From assembly GCF_000002595.2 (NCBI RefSeq), contig NC_057020.1:2274567-2338566 (forward strand): a stretch of 64,000 nucleotides of DNA, read 5' to 3'. Both the position numbers and the translations under genes were made by a program. A model generated the notes under the pieces. It saw nothing but the letters and a program-made list of their open reading frames with translations. It did not search any database and was not told the origin of the DNA. The stretch comes from Chlamydomonas reinhardtii. Taxonomy: Eukaryota; Chlorophyta; Chlorophyceae; Chlamydomonadales; Chlamydomonadaceae. This document shows positions 47,985 to 59,900 of the stretch, in pieces (within the stretch, counting starts at the first letter, position 1; the number at the start of each line of letters is the position of its first letter).

Positions 47985-48238
47985 ATAATGCGGTATGTGC
48001 GGTATAACTATCAGCTGCCCAAGTTAGGATATGTGCAAGTGGTTCTGGCCCGATGCCGGTCCGCCCAATCGCAGAGGCCGAAACGCGTGCAAGTTACGCG
48101 CTTCAAGTGCCAAACCACCACGCTTAAAAAGCAAAACACGGAAACCTACTTCGCAGACCCTTACGACGCGTACACAGAACTTCGAAGCAAACGTCGTCCA
48201 TGCCAAGGAACTGAAGGGGCCTCCAAGACTAGTTAGGC
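47985..48238. promoter_or_regulatory. Divergent promoter between SNAPC4-like gene and DLC5
   Basis: About 254 bases between the two start codons; must contain both promoters. No motif assigned. Confidence 0.6.
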
Positions 48239-49216
48239 ATGGCTTTTATCACTGAGATTGCCAACGAGGCGCAGTGGAAGACGGAGGTGCTCGAAACGCC
48301 GGGGACGCTTCAAGGTGCGGGGTCGACGACAAGGTTTGGAGCGGTTGCTGGAAGCTGTAAAACTCAGGAATGCTGGACACATGCTGTGATGGATCAGCGG
48401 CGCGAAACTAGACCAAGACAGTTGACAAAGCGTCAACATTCACCCCACCATCCTCCTTCCCCTTCCCCGCCATGGTAACACGCGGGCCCCTTGACTCCTG
48501 CCCTGCAGTTGTGGAGGTGTTCCAGTCCTGGTGCGGGCCATGCAAAGCGGTGCAATCTACGTTTAAGAAGCTTTACTTCGACCTGAACGACCGGCCACTG
48601 AAGTTCTACTCGGTGAGCGGCAGCTGGCGTCGGGGGTCGGGGGGGGGGCACGACCTGCGCGAGGGGGGCGGTTGGGCACCGGACCCCTGCGCCAGCCCAT
48701 GCAATCGCACGGCTGATACGTCTTGGGTGTATGACAATGGTCAGGGGCTATATTGGGGTCCACAGGGTCGACAGCGACGCCTGACGCCTGACGTTGCTGA
48801 CGCCCTGTTGCGTGCCCCATGCGTGCCCCATGCTGACCCATGCTTGCCCCATCTGCCAGGTGTCGTCGGAACGGCTGTCGTCCCTGAAGGAGTATGTGGG
48901 CAAGTGCAAGCCCATTTTCCTTTTCTTCAAGGTTTGTAGCGCTGGCAGCCCTGCGCGCTCAAGTTGATTGCACGTTGCTAGGAGGGGTGCGTCGTACTTG
49001 TGATGTGTCCGTAAGGCACTTTGGTTATTGCTTACATGGTCCTATTTCGCCCCGCTCGTGTGTGGCATGGCGTCACAGGATGGCAAGCAGGTGGAGAAGA
49101 TTGAGGGCGTGAAGGCGCCGCAACTCAACAGGATCGTGACGGAGTTGTCGGGGAAAAACCCGCCCCCGGCGGCCCCGGCTGCGGCCCCGGCGGCTCCAGC
49201 AGCGGAGGCATCGTAA
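48239..49216 (+). CDS. DLC5: Flagellar outer-arm dynein thioredoxin light chain LC5
   Basis: Thioredoxin-fold light chain of the axonemal outer dynein arm. Exons 48239-48314, 48509-48612, 48860-48931, 49079-49216 give 129 residues, close to the 14-kDa LC5 rather than the larger LC3. MAFITEIANEAQWKTEVLET leads to the thioredoxin core VVEVFQSWCGPCKAVQSTFK with the redox-active WCGPC pair, then KFYSVSSERLSSLKEYVGKC, KPIFLFFKDGKQVEKIEG, and an Ala/Pro-rich tail ending AAEAS. The vicinal cysteines are intact. TGTAA at 49454-49458 is the poly(A) signal. I recognise this sequence from C. reinhardtii; the LC5 versus LC3 label rests on length. Confidence 0.93.
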
Positions 49217-49453
49217 GCGGCACGCGTGCCTAGCAGCTGCCGTGCGGCATGTGGCTCTATGAGGCTGGACGGGTGACGGACTATGGGCCGGCAGAGCCAG
49301 CAATTGCTGGAGGCGACGATATGCAGCCGTGCGACAGCAGCAGCAGGGGCAGCAGCAGCCATATGGACAAGCGGGAGGAGTGTCAGTGAGGAGGGGCCTG
49401 GGTGGTGTGCTTCGTGCCGTCAGGCCATAGCTATCTGACACGCAGATGCATGG

Positions 49454-49458
49454 TGTAA
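49454..49458 (+). promoter_or_regulatory. TGTAA poly(A) signal of DLC5
   Basis: TGTAA about 240 bases after the DLC5 stop codon, at a typical distance for Chlamydomonas genes. Confidence 0.75.
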
Positions 49459-50030
49459 ATGTGGGTGGATTAGTGAGGACGGTGGGTATGCATTAGGGAC
49501 GGGGTGGCGCTGGCACAAGGATGGCCATGCAGCAGCTTCAGAGTAAAGAACGTGTGATTGCAAGAATACTGGCGACCGTGGAGATTTCTATCCAGCTCGC
49601 TCAGAGTCGCGCGGTACACATACCGGGTGCAATTGACTTTAAGACATGGACACAGTCTGACGAGACCACGTAGTGACAGCGCAAGATGCGCGATGGACAG
49701 GGCTGGCGCCGGTCTGGTGGGTTGTAAGACCTTTGCAAGACTACGCATGCAGTGCCGCACCGTACGTCCGTGTATCCTCCCGGCCTCCCCTGTGGAGCTG
49801 CTACGGTACGCATGAAAAGCAAAATTCATGTGCATCTTTGAACGACCAGCTTGCCACATTGGACGTGGCACTGTGCCCTGCTGATGGCTGCTTCTGGCGG
49901 CATGTTTGCCCCTCGCCATCCAGTCATCCCCAAAACGGCATCCGTCAGCACATACGGCATGCGCAGTCAACCGCGCCAAACATCAGGTAGAACCGCCCTC
50001 CAGCCTCCCTTTCCAACTTCTTCACTGGCC
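49459..50030. other. Convergent intergenic region
   Basis: Lies between the 3' ends of DLC5 (+) and the MGC gene at 50031-52181 (-). No gene or repeat recognised. Confidence 0.5.
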
Positions 50031-52181
50031 TCATTCAAGCGGCTCCACCACATGCTCGTACCCCTTGAAGTGCCCCGCGTGGCCGCCGCAAACCACGAAA
50101 TAGCCCCCCGCCTCGCCGCCGCCCGCCTGTGCACCCTCCACTGCCCCCACCGAGGCCCCGGCCCCTTCCAGCGGCACCGGCGACAGCTCCGGCACACGCA
50201 CTCGGAAGCGCGGCTGGAAGCTGCACACGTGGCCACGCACCACCTCCATGTGCCCCATCACAGCACGGCGCTCCACTCGTGGCACGAACGCCATGCACTG
50301 GCGAAGCGCCGCGGAGGGCCGCTGAGCGGCGGTGCGCGGCCGCGACGGCGTCGGCACTGATGCCGATTTACCGAGCTCCGAGGATTCGGGTTGGTTGGGT
50401 GCCAGCACGAAGCGGTAGCCTACCGCCCGGTCCGACGGCGACGCCTCAAGTGCCTGCCCGCTTCCGCCGCCTGCTGCGAAACTGACGCCGTCGGCGGCGT
50501 CGTTGGGGCCACCGGCGCCGTCGGCGGCCAGGCCGTTGGCACCTGCGCCAGGCTGGCGCAGCAGCAGCCACTGCTGTTGCGGGCAGTCCTCCACCGCCTG
50601 TTGCATTTGCTCTAGGGCCTCTGCAGCCGCCACGACAGACTCCGGGAGATTCAGGTCATCACCGGTGGCATTGCTCGGGTCACATGCGCCAGCCCCACCG
50701 CCGCTGCTGCCACTGCTTGCGGACCCACTGCTGCCGCCGCCCGACTTCAGCACGCGGCACTTGTCCATGAACGCCCGCAGCACCTCCAGAACATCCGCAG
50801 CATCGCCCGTGCTCTTGATGGCCGCAGCGGCAGCACCGCCCTCGCGGCCATCTGGTTCGCCGCCCCCACCGCCGTCCTGCTCGCCACGCGTGACTGCTGC
50901 CGTGGCCACGACTGGTTCCGGCTTGGGCTGCTGTGGTAGCTGCGCGCCACTGCCCTCTTCCACACGTCGCCTGAGGACTGCAACTGCCTCCACCAGCCCG
51001 GACTGCGCCGCTTTCAGTCCCTGGTGCGCCTGCTGCAGCGCCGTCGCCGAAGCCGCGCCACCCGCAGCCGCCACGCCGCCGCGCACCGCATTGCCCAGCA
51101 CCTCTGCGTTCAGGCGCTGTACTGCAGCAGCCAGCATCGCGCCGCTTGCGGCAGCGGCTGTAGGCAGCTCACCGTCGTCTGGATCGCTGACGCTCTTGGC
51201 CTTGCCGGTGGTTGCCGTAGTTGGCGAGAATGCGGTGCGCATGGTGAAGGCAGTTGCAAAGCGGGACAGCGCAGCTGCCAGATAGGAACCGTCATCCGTC
51301 AGCACCTCGAGCAAGCACCAGGATGCAACCAGTGCCTGTGGTGGTGTCACGATAGGTCCGGTTCCGTACTTGCGTGTTTTATCTAGCTAAGCGGGTAGAG
51401 CAATGATTACCAATGCGTGAAACACACGCGGCCAGCAGATGCCTCTTGCCTCGTGCTTGCCCTTCCCCCCCCCCCCCCACCCCCACCCCCACCCCCCCAC
51501 CCCCCCCCCATTGCCCGGACGGACTCACCTGCTGCAAGTCCTGAGACACGCTCAGCTGCAGCACGGCGTCTAGGCAGCCGGCCCTGCCAGCTACCAGCAG
51601 GTCCCGCACGGCCAGATGCACGAGCCGGCAGTGCGCCAGCGCCAGGGTGCCGTGGCGGTGTGCGTTGTCGGCGGCAACGGCAAACGCACGCAGCGTTGCC
51701 ACGAGCTGGGGCCCTTGCGGCGGCTGCTTCTTGTCCTGAAAGGCCAGGGCATCCAGCTCGGAAATGGCATTGGAAAGCTCAGCTACTGCAGCCGCGAGTG
51801 GCGCCGATGTCTCAAGGGCTGCGCCGCTGGAGGTTCTGCACAGGCCTGCGGTTAGATGCGATAGGAAGGGACTCACGTTGGTCTGGGAAGGTGAGCAGTC
51901 GCAGACGGTAGCAACACTCTTCACAGTGCGCTCGCCTCGTCGCGCCCCGGCAAGCTATACTGATGAACCCGAGGGCTGCTCATGATGGGCTCACCTGTCA
52001 CGCTTGCGGCCTTAGCCCCCGGTGCGGAGTCGAAGGCGACGTCAGATGCATCGCTCGAACTGGAGCCCAAGCCCAAGCCGGGCGGCGCTGGAGTTTTGCG
52101 CCTGTCATGTACGGAGGATTCTTTTGTCTTTGCAGACGGTGTGGTCCCAGAATCCCTATCGACACTAGAGGCACATCCCAT
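50031..52181 (-). CDS. Unknown MGC-type protein with C-terminal Cys/His module (paralogue 2)
   Basis: Not a gene I recognise. Three phase-consistent exons, 52181-51925, 51835-51529, 51335-50031; 622 residues. It begins MGCASSVDRDSG: Gly2 and Cys3 fit dual N-myristoylation and palmitoylation, so membrane anchoring is likely. A helical region follows (ETSAPLAAAVAELSNAISEL through ALVASWCLLEVLTDDGSYLA), then long Ala/Gly/Ser-rich linkers. The C-terminus has CMAFVPR, a second Cys 24 residues on in VVRGHVC, and GGYFVVCGGHAGHFKGYEH: a C-x23-C...C-x2-H pattern shared with the gene at 53480-56677. Zinc binding is inference. Intron 2 holds a long poly-C run (51466-51510). Confidence 0.72.
51466..51510. 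repeat. Poly-C/CCCCCA tract in MGC-gene intron
   Basis: About 45 bases of C with scattered A. On the coding strand it is G-rich and could form a G-quadruplex in the transcript. Confidence 0.95.
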
Positions 52182-52551
52182 CTTGGAACTTTCGGACAGC
52201 ACAGAGTATGGAACTGGAATGAAAGGCTAAATAGAAGTGGTTTGCACTGAATTAAGTATACATGCATCAGGCTCCAAGTTTGGCATTGAAAGCCTGCTGT
52301 CGGTTGGTGGGGCCGCCTCCTCATCTTCCTGCCTGCAGCCTGCAATCCCTCTTGCTCCACCCCCACCACGCCCATGCAGTCATGCACCTCACAGTCGCTC
52401 ATGCAATATCATCCTGCTTATCTCGTAAAATGATGATGAGCTCATGTCACATGCGCATGAGCACTACGTTGAAGCGGCCGTCGTGCGGCCTTAGCACGTC
52501 TTAGCACAGCTGTTTTGCTTGCGCAGTTGGCACCCTCTGCCCACGCCATCT
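52182..52551. promoter_or_regulatory. Upstream region of the 50031-52181 gene
   Basis: Presumed promoter and 5' UTR on the minus strand. It ends at the target duplication of the hAT element. No motif identified. Confidence 0.5.
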
Positions 52552-52559
52552 GCCCCTGG

Positions 52560-53365
52560 CAGGGTTATACACGGGCGTTCTAAAAACCCCTGCCATGTAT
52601 GAAGTACGCCCCGATCCCCTTCCTGGCGCTGCCAGGAAGGACCCCCTGCGGGGGCCCTAAATTCTCCTGCGCGCCAGGAGCGCTTGCCCCAGCTACTCCT
52701 GTATGTAAATTTTTTTCCCAGCCCCATTGGATAGCTGCCTCAGTCTTGTTACCTGCGCTTCCCTTCCGTCACCACGTACAGCCAGGTATACCTTCAGAAC
52801 CCCCAGCCCAGCTCCTCCAGGTCCAACTCTTACGCCAGCGTCAGGTCACCACCCTCCTCTAGCGCTATGCGATGGGCAAGACAATGCACGGTAACCAAAA
52901 AGCAGAGCTTTCTCCTTGACCTAACCACTGCACCGTTGTGCTTGCCCATAAATACTGACGCCCCGTCGCTGCCATATGCCACCATTTGTACCGACCGGGG
53001 ATGTCTGGGAGGGGGTTTTCCCCCTAGCCCGGGCTTCTCCCCTAGCCCGGGAAATTTCGCGAAAATCAGCCCCCCAAACCCCATAAAAACATGCATGTTG
53101 TGCTGAGGAATGCGTTCTTGTCGATGGGGACACCTCGACCTCTCGGGCCCTTGCTTGGGGTGCAGGAGTGCACCTATGGTCTTAGCCTGAAATGCTCCTG
53201 GCAGCCAGGAGGAGGGCCCGCCAGGCCCTCCTACCCGTGCCAGGAGCGGCCCCCTGGCGGGGGCCTAATCCCTCCTGCTCCGCAGGAGGGATCCCCAAAA
53301 AATCTCCTGCGCTTTTTGCCCTAACCCCTAAAAAGTCCTGGATTGCTCCTGGCTGGAGAACCCTG
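52560..53365. mobile_element. Deleted hAT transposon with transposase remnant (806 bp)
   Basis: Ends are CAGGGTT and AACCCTG, flanked by an exact 8-bp duplication GCCCCTGG at 52552-52559 and 53366-53373, the hAT signature. Inside, on the minus strand at about 52841-52985, is a transposase exon fragment reading VAYGSDGASVFMGKHNGAVV then VHCLAHRIALEEGG. This matches the catalytic-domain GSDGA...HC.AHR block of ZBED/DUF4371-type hAT transposases and is followed by a plausible GTAAGA donor. The rest of the transposase is missing, so the copy is non-autonomous. GC-rich hairpins (for example 53213-53290) fill the remainder. Confidence 0.9.
52841..52985 (-). pseudogene. hAT transposase exon fragment
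   Basis: About 48 codons of RNase-H-like transposase core inside the hAT element. No start, zinc finger or C-terminal dimerisation region is nearby, so it is a remnant of an internally deleted element. Confidence 0.8.
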
Positions 53366-53479
53366 GCCCCTGGTACATTCGTCACATGCATCCTGCTACC
53401 AGCCTACCACCATGGAACAGCAGTTGACGACCCACCGCATTACCGCCAAATGATAACCACATGCACAGCGCCAGGCAGT

Positions 53480-56400
53480 CTATAGCTGCTCCATAGTGTG
53501 CTCGTACGCATCAAACAGGGTCTTGTGCTTGCCACAGACATAGAAGTACCCCGCAAACTCGTCTGCCTGCGGCGCCAGCAGAGTTGCACACGTAAGCCAT
53601 GCCAAGTAAAAAGGACCAAGTCGGGGAAAAGTGCCAAAAGCATGGCTCCCAGAAACGAAGACGTGCACATCCCCCTTCGCACAGCTCGGCGCCAAGCATA
53701 CTATACAGCAACCCCATCTTATGGTCCCAGAAGACAATACATACTAGGCCCAAGCCTCACCTGAATCCTGTACGTGGGCTTGGGTTTACATGCGTGCGCC
53801 GGGACCACAGTAACCCGGCCATCCTGGTCCTTGTCACGCCGCCGCGGCACCCATGCCATGCACCTAGCCGGCGCAGGCTCCGGCTGCAGCAGCGGCGGCT
53901 GCACCAGGTTGAAGCGCCCCTTGCCTGCAGCGGTGGGTAACACAGGTGGTCAGTGTGGATGGGCGCATGGGATAGGCAGGGAAATGCTCGACAGAAAGAC
54001 CATGCTTGGCAACCGCCTGCTGCTCTCACTGCACCGGTAGGCACCGGCAAAAGCGAAGTGTCTTGCTGCAACCGTCAGCAAAAAGGGCCGGCCAGCCTAT
54101 CTCTCCTGCAGACATGCCAGCCCGTGACAGCCACGGACAATACGCCCCTTTCTATCCCATCCCACCCGAGCGAATCGCCACACGCACCTTGCTGCTGCTT
54201 GCGCCTCAGCTGCAGGAGCGCGGCGCCGCCCGGCGGCAGCTCCTGCCCGGCCGTGGCAGCCTCAGCCGCGGCGTCCTGGCGGCACTCCAGTAGCTCAATT
54301 GCGTCCTCGGTCACCTTCGCCACCTCGTCAGCGTCGAGACCGGTCAGCGCATGCAGCTGCTGCAGCAATGATTCCGCGTCCGCGTCGCCACTGCCGGCCA
54401 CCTCGCTGCCTGCACCGTCTCCGCCACCGCTACCTTGGTGCTTGATGTCGCCAAGCACATTGGGGCCAGCGGGCGGGGGCGCGGCTGAGGCAGCCAGCAG
54501 CCGAGGCGGCGGTGGCGGCGGCGCTGCCGATGCAGCGGCGGCGCTTTGCTTGCCCCTGGGCCCGCGTCTGGCCAGCATTGCTTGGAGGCCCGCCAGTAGC
54601 GGCAGGGCCCCATCATCAGTGCCCCGGGCCGCGCTGCTTGCGGCGGAGTAGGGCCTGGAGAGGTCCAGTGCGGTTGCAAAGTTGTCTGACAGGTCATCCA
54701 CATCCGCCCGCTTTGATTTGCTGCTGTTGGCAGCAGCCGCACTCCGCCGCGGCCCTTCCTTCCGCTTTTCCTGTGTGCCCTCTGCGGCCTCTTCGTCTGC
54801 TTCCTCCGGATCCAGCTCTGAGCCCCACCCAGAGCCCCCAGCTCCATCTCCGGCCGCTGCCGCGCAAGACGCGGAAGCAGCGAAAGCTGGCAGTGGCGCC
54901 GGCAGGGAAGTACTGGTAGCCGCCGCAGGCGCGGCAGGCAGCCCTGGCAGCGCCAGCCCTACCGCACTCGCTGCCGCCAGCAGCTGTTGCAGCTGCAGCA
55001 CCAGCGCCGCCATTTCAGCCTGAGCCGCTGCGAAGGCCTCCTGCTGCTGCGAGGCGGCTACGGCTGTAGCACCCACGCCGCCACCGCCGGCAGCAGCACC
55101 GGCGGTATGCCTCACCAGGAACTGCATGCAGGCGCTGTCCAGGTTCTGCTGCGCCACGGTGAGCAGCCTGGGGTGCGGGGGCCAGTATCAGATGCAGGAT
55201 AGGCAGGACAGCAACGCTTCCACCGGTACGCACAGGTGCGGGCGACAACATTGGCGTCACAAGCCAAGTCGTTTCGCGGTCCCCCCTGTCAGTGACTGTG
55301 GAGGGCGCTCAAGCAACTATGCCCATGCATATATGCCCGCCCCTGCCCGAAATACATTAAGTACCGATGTCGCGAGGACATAGACCGGACTGTAACTGTA
55401 TTGTGAACCACACACTTGTGCACGTGCTCGGCGTCCTCGGCAATACGCGGCGCGATCATGACGCGCACGAACCAGCTGCGGTCAGTGAAGTCCAGCATTA
55501 GATCTGAGGCCGCCTGCACCGCCTGTGTGGCGTAGTGAAGGTGTGTGGGGTTGAGTTTGGAGGGGCGGGGGCGGTGCGCAGGTGGCGTCGGGTTGTTGCG
55601 GCGAGTTGCCTGTGGCGGGGCAGCAACCGCACATGTACGGTATGCATGTACCCGCATATACAACACACGCCGTGATCGCACACACCTGCTGCAGCTCTGA
55701 CATGACTCGCTGCGGACACACACGTCCACCGCGCGGCCCGCAGTGCGGTAGGCGCTCACCAGGCACTCGGACGCGGAGCGCACCTGCGCGGCAGGGGTGA
55801 GCGTCTCGTGTCAATGCACGACATGAGTACGGTATTCACCCAGCAATTCCCCCATCCGCGGCGAACCCTCTGACAACGTCGTTTATCCCTGCACAGCCTA
55901 GGAGATACAGAACCCACCCTTCCATTCACCACCCACCTGCATGGCCAACACCAGGAAGAGGCGCTGGTTCTGCCGTACTTGCTGCGCCCGCGTGAAGAAC
56001 ACTCGTACGGTGGAGAACACGGCACCCGCGTACGGCACATGCCGCAGTGCATCCGTCAGGTCCGCACACGTGCTGCTGAGGGCCTCAGCCGCGAAGGACG
56101 CGAGGTCGCCTCCTAGCCCCTGACACAACAGCCCGGCGCCACCGCCGGCGCCGCTGCTGCCGTCAGCATCTTTTGAGCCTGCAGCAGTATCATTCCCTAG
56201 GGCCGCGTGAGCCGCCACTGCGGCGCGCTCGGCCGCGGCGGCGCGCTCGGCGGCCACCAGTGCAGCGTCAACCACAGGAGGGTTAAGCCCGTTTTTGGCG
56301 GGCTGCTCTCGTGGTACGCTGCCCGCAGCTGTCGCTGCAGGCGTCGTGGGCGCTGTGGGTGCAGTTGCCGCTTCAGCAGCGCTGCCGCCTGCTGGCGGCA

Positions 56401-56677
56401 AAGATTTGACGCAAGCGAGCGCTCTGAAATATGCGGGTGTGGCGGGTGCTGCGTGCGTGGGATGCACTACCCGTGGGCGCCCCGCACAGGCAAGCCCCCG
56501 GTCTCCCCGTATATGACGCGGTCTCGGCGGGTGCATTCTTCCGCAAGAAGCGCTTGTGCGCATGCAATGTGTGCAGGGGGCGCCTCATCGCTTACGGAGG
56601 ACCTTACGTGGGTTGGCATGTGGTTTGGGCCCTGGTTGCACCGCGCTGTTCTTCTGAGACGAGGCACCGCATCCCAT
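53480..56677 (-). CDS. Unknown MGC-type protein with C-terminal Cys/His module (paralogue 1)
   Basis: Unrecognised gene, 635 residues. Exons 56677-56608, 56388-55937, 55783-55760, 55709-55686, 55522-55416, 55167-54188, 53924-53761, 53566-53480 keep phase throughout; the two 24-base exons give the helical run CLRVMSELQQAVQAASDLML. Starts MGCGASSQKNSA (myristoylation/palmitoylation-type). Then a helical domain, LRHVPYAGAVFSTVRVFFTR with QQVRQNQRLFLVLAMQ, whose pattern recalls MLKL/HeLo-like N-terminal helix bundles (inference). A long Ala/Ser/Gly/Gln-rich middle follows, then the module CMAWVPR...VVPAHAC...GYFYVCGKHKTLFDAYEH with the same C-x23-C...C-x2-H spacing as the neighbouring paralogue. 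Divergent from the gene at 56980. Confidence 0.72.
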
Positions 56678-56979
56678 GGCTTTCAAACAAGCTTAATTCA
56701 TTACCATGATTATAACTTCAGGAAACTGCCTTATGGATGCCTTGAAATCGGCCTGATTCATCTAAGCATACCGTGGACTCGCTACTCGCATGCCTTTACA
56801 TATTCTATTGTCGCTATATGGAAGTATGATAAAATTACCCTACACACGTTGCTCTCCTTGCTGAATTGCAACCTGAGCCAAATTGAGCTCTGCGAATTCG
56901 CAGCCTGGTTCCGTATCCAATTACACTGCATTGATGTGAGCGCAGTAACATATTCCAATTGTAGTGGTCTCGACAGCAA
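56678..56979. promoter_or_regulatory. AT-rich divergent promoter
   Basis: 302 bases between the start codons of the MGC gene (-) and the unknown repeat gene (+); markedly AT-richer than its surroundings, especially 56690-56850. Contains both promoters. Confidence 0.6.
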
Positions 56980-59900
56980 ATGGCGGACGTGGGCCTTAGC
57001 GGTGACGAGCGCAAGAAGAAATCGGTTTTCTATCAGACTTGCACGAGCACTTTTAAGGACGACTTCCCGACGCTGGTGAAGTGTTTGGTAAGGATTGATT
57101 GAAGTGGCGGGAAGGGGGAATGCGGAGAGGGCGTGGGGAAGGGGAAGATGGTGCTGGGGGTTTCGGCACGACCTGGCACGACTGCACTGCAGTGCATGCC
57201 ACCAACCAACTTTGTCCGCTGTCTGAGTCCACGTGACGAGCTTACTGACCACGCCGTGTCACGCAGAAAGCCAGCGATTCGACTGGCAACCCGCATACAC
57301 GGGTAAGCGCCGCGAGCGGGCGGGGTCACGGGGCTAGGTGGCGGCGCCCACTGCGTAAGCAGTCCAGGCCGCCGGCCAGGCTACATCACTGCGCATTTCC
57401 ATAAGCAACATATGCATTCGCCTGCTGCATCCCTTTAAGCTTATGCTCTCCTGCCGTCCTTGCAACGCAGCAAGAAGCGGGCTTCCTGCTCTGGCACCAT
57501 GCACTGGTCAGTTCGGTATCCACCATTAGGTTCCTGCTCCCTGCTCCCTACCGCCTTGGTATGGGGCATCCGATATGTGCGATGTTGTTCTGGGTGATGC
57601 AGGGATGCGGCCTTCCATGCCCCCCCCGCCGCGCCGCCCATTCCTGCACCGTTGACGCCCTCCTGCTCGCACACACCTGCAGGAAGGAGAGGAAGTGGGC
57701 GGGCTGGTGTCGGCCGGCGTCATCGCCGCCTGCGTGTCCTGTCTGGACACAGCGGACTCGACCATCACGGACAAGGGCTGCTGCGCGGGTGGGTGTCCCG
57801 CATGCTGTCACGCTGTGTCTGCGCTGCGTGCCGGAAGCACGACAAGCCGCAGCTGTCAGTGCTGGTGCGGACTATGCGACACGCTTCTGGGTAGCACACG
57901 CGAGGAATGGGCCGGTGGTGTTGCTGCTGGCCAATTAGCTAACTCACATGCGTCTCGCTGCAGGCATCCTGTTGGCCATGGTGGCAGATGACGAAGAGGT
58001 GGCGGAGGCTGCGATGAAGGCGCGAGCCGCCACCTCCAGCAACTCCTGTCTGGAGGTAGGTACGGCATGCGCCCCCATCCCACCTCTTCCCCTGCCGGTG
58101 ACACATCAGGTTCCCGTCCTCTCTGGACCCAAATGTTTGCCAACCCCCGCCTCCTCCGCATACGTTCCCCCCTTTTTGTTTTCTCTCTCCCAAACTCACT
58201 GTTCGCGTGTGTGCTGTCCTATCAGCCTAAAACACATAATCCAAACCTGTTATGCGCACACGCAAACCCGCCACACAGGTGCTCCACTCAGTGGTCATGC
58301 TGCGTGACGCCACCAACGCACGCGCCTACGCCGCCAAGGCCCTGCACGCCCTGGCCAAGCACGCGATGGGGCCCTTCCTGCGATCCCTAGCCGCCTCCGT
58401 GGACGCCAGCGGCGGCGGTGGCGGACCGCTGTCGGGGGTCCTGCCCAAGTACATTTCGGTGTGGGGCGGGATGGACCAGAAGGACGCAGTGGTCATCGGC
58501 GCGCTGGCGGGCGTAGTCATGCAGGTTATCAGAGAGGTGCGTGCAGGTCCGGCCAGGCTCAGGCATGACAACGGGGGCAGTCGCGGCCGCGGGGATGTTG
58601 GCCATGCCATGGCCATGTGGGACGTCCGCCGTGGAGCGTAAACGAGGCGTACGGAAAGCAAGCACATGGCTTGTCAGCGTGTGCATACATCCCAGAGCCA
58701 TTCTGTCTACCAGGTCAATCCGGAGCTGGTTGCTGTGACGTAATTTCCCTCTAACACGGCTCCTGTTTATCAATGCTTGACCTGCTCCTGTTCGCTTCCT
58801 CGGCTCCTCCCCTACCCCCTCAGAAACCGGACCTAGCCATGTCTGTGGTGGAGGCGGGCGGCGTGGAGGCGCTGCTAGGGGTGCTCACGCGCCAGAAGAG
58901 CGAGGCGGCGGGCACGGCGGCGGCGGCGCTCCTGGCGGTGCTGGTGCCGGCGGTGGAGGGAGCCACAGAGCGGCTGGTGGCGGCGGGTGCGTCGTGAGGG
59001 CGGGCCGGCGGGGCTCGGGAGTTGCTCATGGAGGGAGGGGGGAGGGAGGTGAGGGAAATGGCCAGACATAGGCCGCGCAACAGTTTGCGGTTGAGCGCTT
59101 GCGGCTTGGCCAGCATCTTCTGGATGAGTTCTAACACTCCCCTCCCCTCTGCTCACAAACCGCAGGCGGCATTGCGCTGCTGGCAGACGTCATCGGGCCG
59201 CCGCCCCGCAGCATCCTCACGTGGGAACAGCACACGCTGGCGGAGCAGGCGGCGGCGGAGGCTGCGGCGGCGGCGGCGCTGGCGGCATCAGCCTCGTCCG
59301 CATCCCTTGGCGGCAGCGGGCGGGGCGGAGGCGCGGGAGGGGGTGCGGGCGAGGCAACGCCGACGGCCGGGACGCCCAAGGGCGGTGCCCCTGGCAAGGC
59401 CGGCAACGTCAATGCCGCGGAGCCGACCTCGCCGTCGGGCGCGGCTGCGCCCACACCTAACGGGTGGGTTGCTGCCATGTACAATACCGTACTGGGTGAA
59501 CGGGTTCGCGCCGACTGACACTGGACCGAATGTGCCCTTGATTGCCAGGCTCGCTAAGGGCGTTTCCGTGTCAGGGGACCTGCATGATTAGCTCACATCC
59601 CAGCACTGCCACCTGCTGCTGCCTGCTGCTACTGCTGCTGCTGCAGGCTCAAGACACGTTTCTCACGGGACGTCACAAAGGATCTCGCGGGGCTGAACCT
59701 GGGGGACGGCGGAGCGGGGTGAGCCTCTTGTGTTTTCAAGTGTATCGTGAATCCCTCACCGGCGGCGATGCTGGAGGGGAAGTCGGACTCAAGCGCCATG
59801 CCAGTGATACCATCCACCCGGGCACTTCATGGACGCTTTCGTAGCTGCTGCCAAGTGACAAGCTGCCGGTGCTGCTCTTGTCCATTGAAAACCCCCTGTG

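Noticed and set aside
55686-55783. Single continuous exon in the MGC gene at 53480-56677
   Set aside because: The unspliced frame gives a Cys/Arg-rich stretch, while removing the GTGAGC...CCGCAG intron gives a regular helix; both keep phase, so transcript data should decide.
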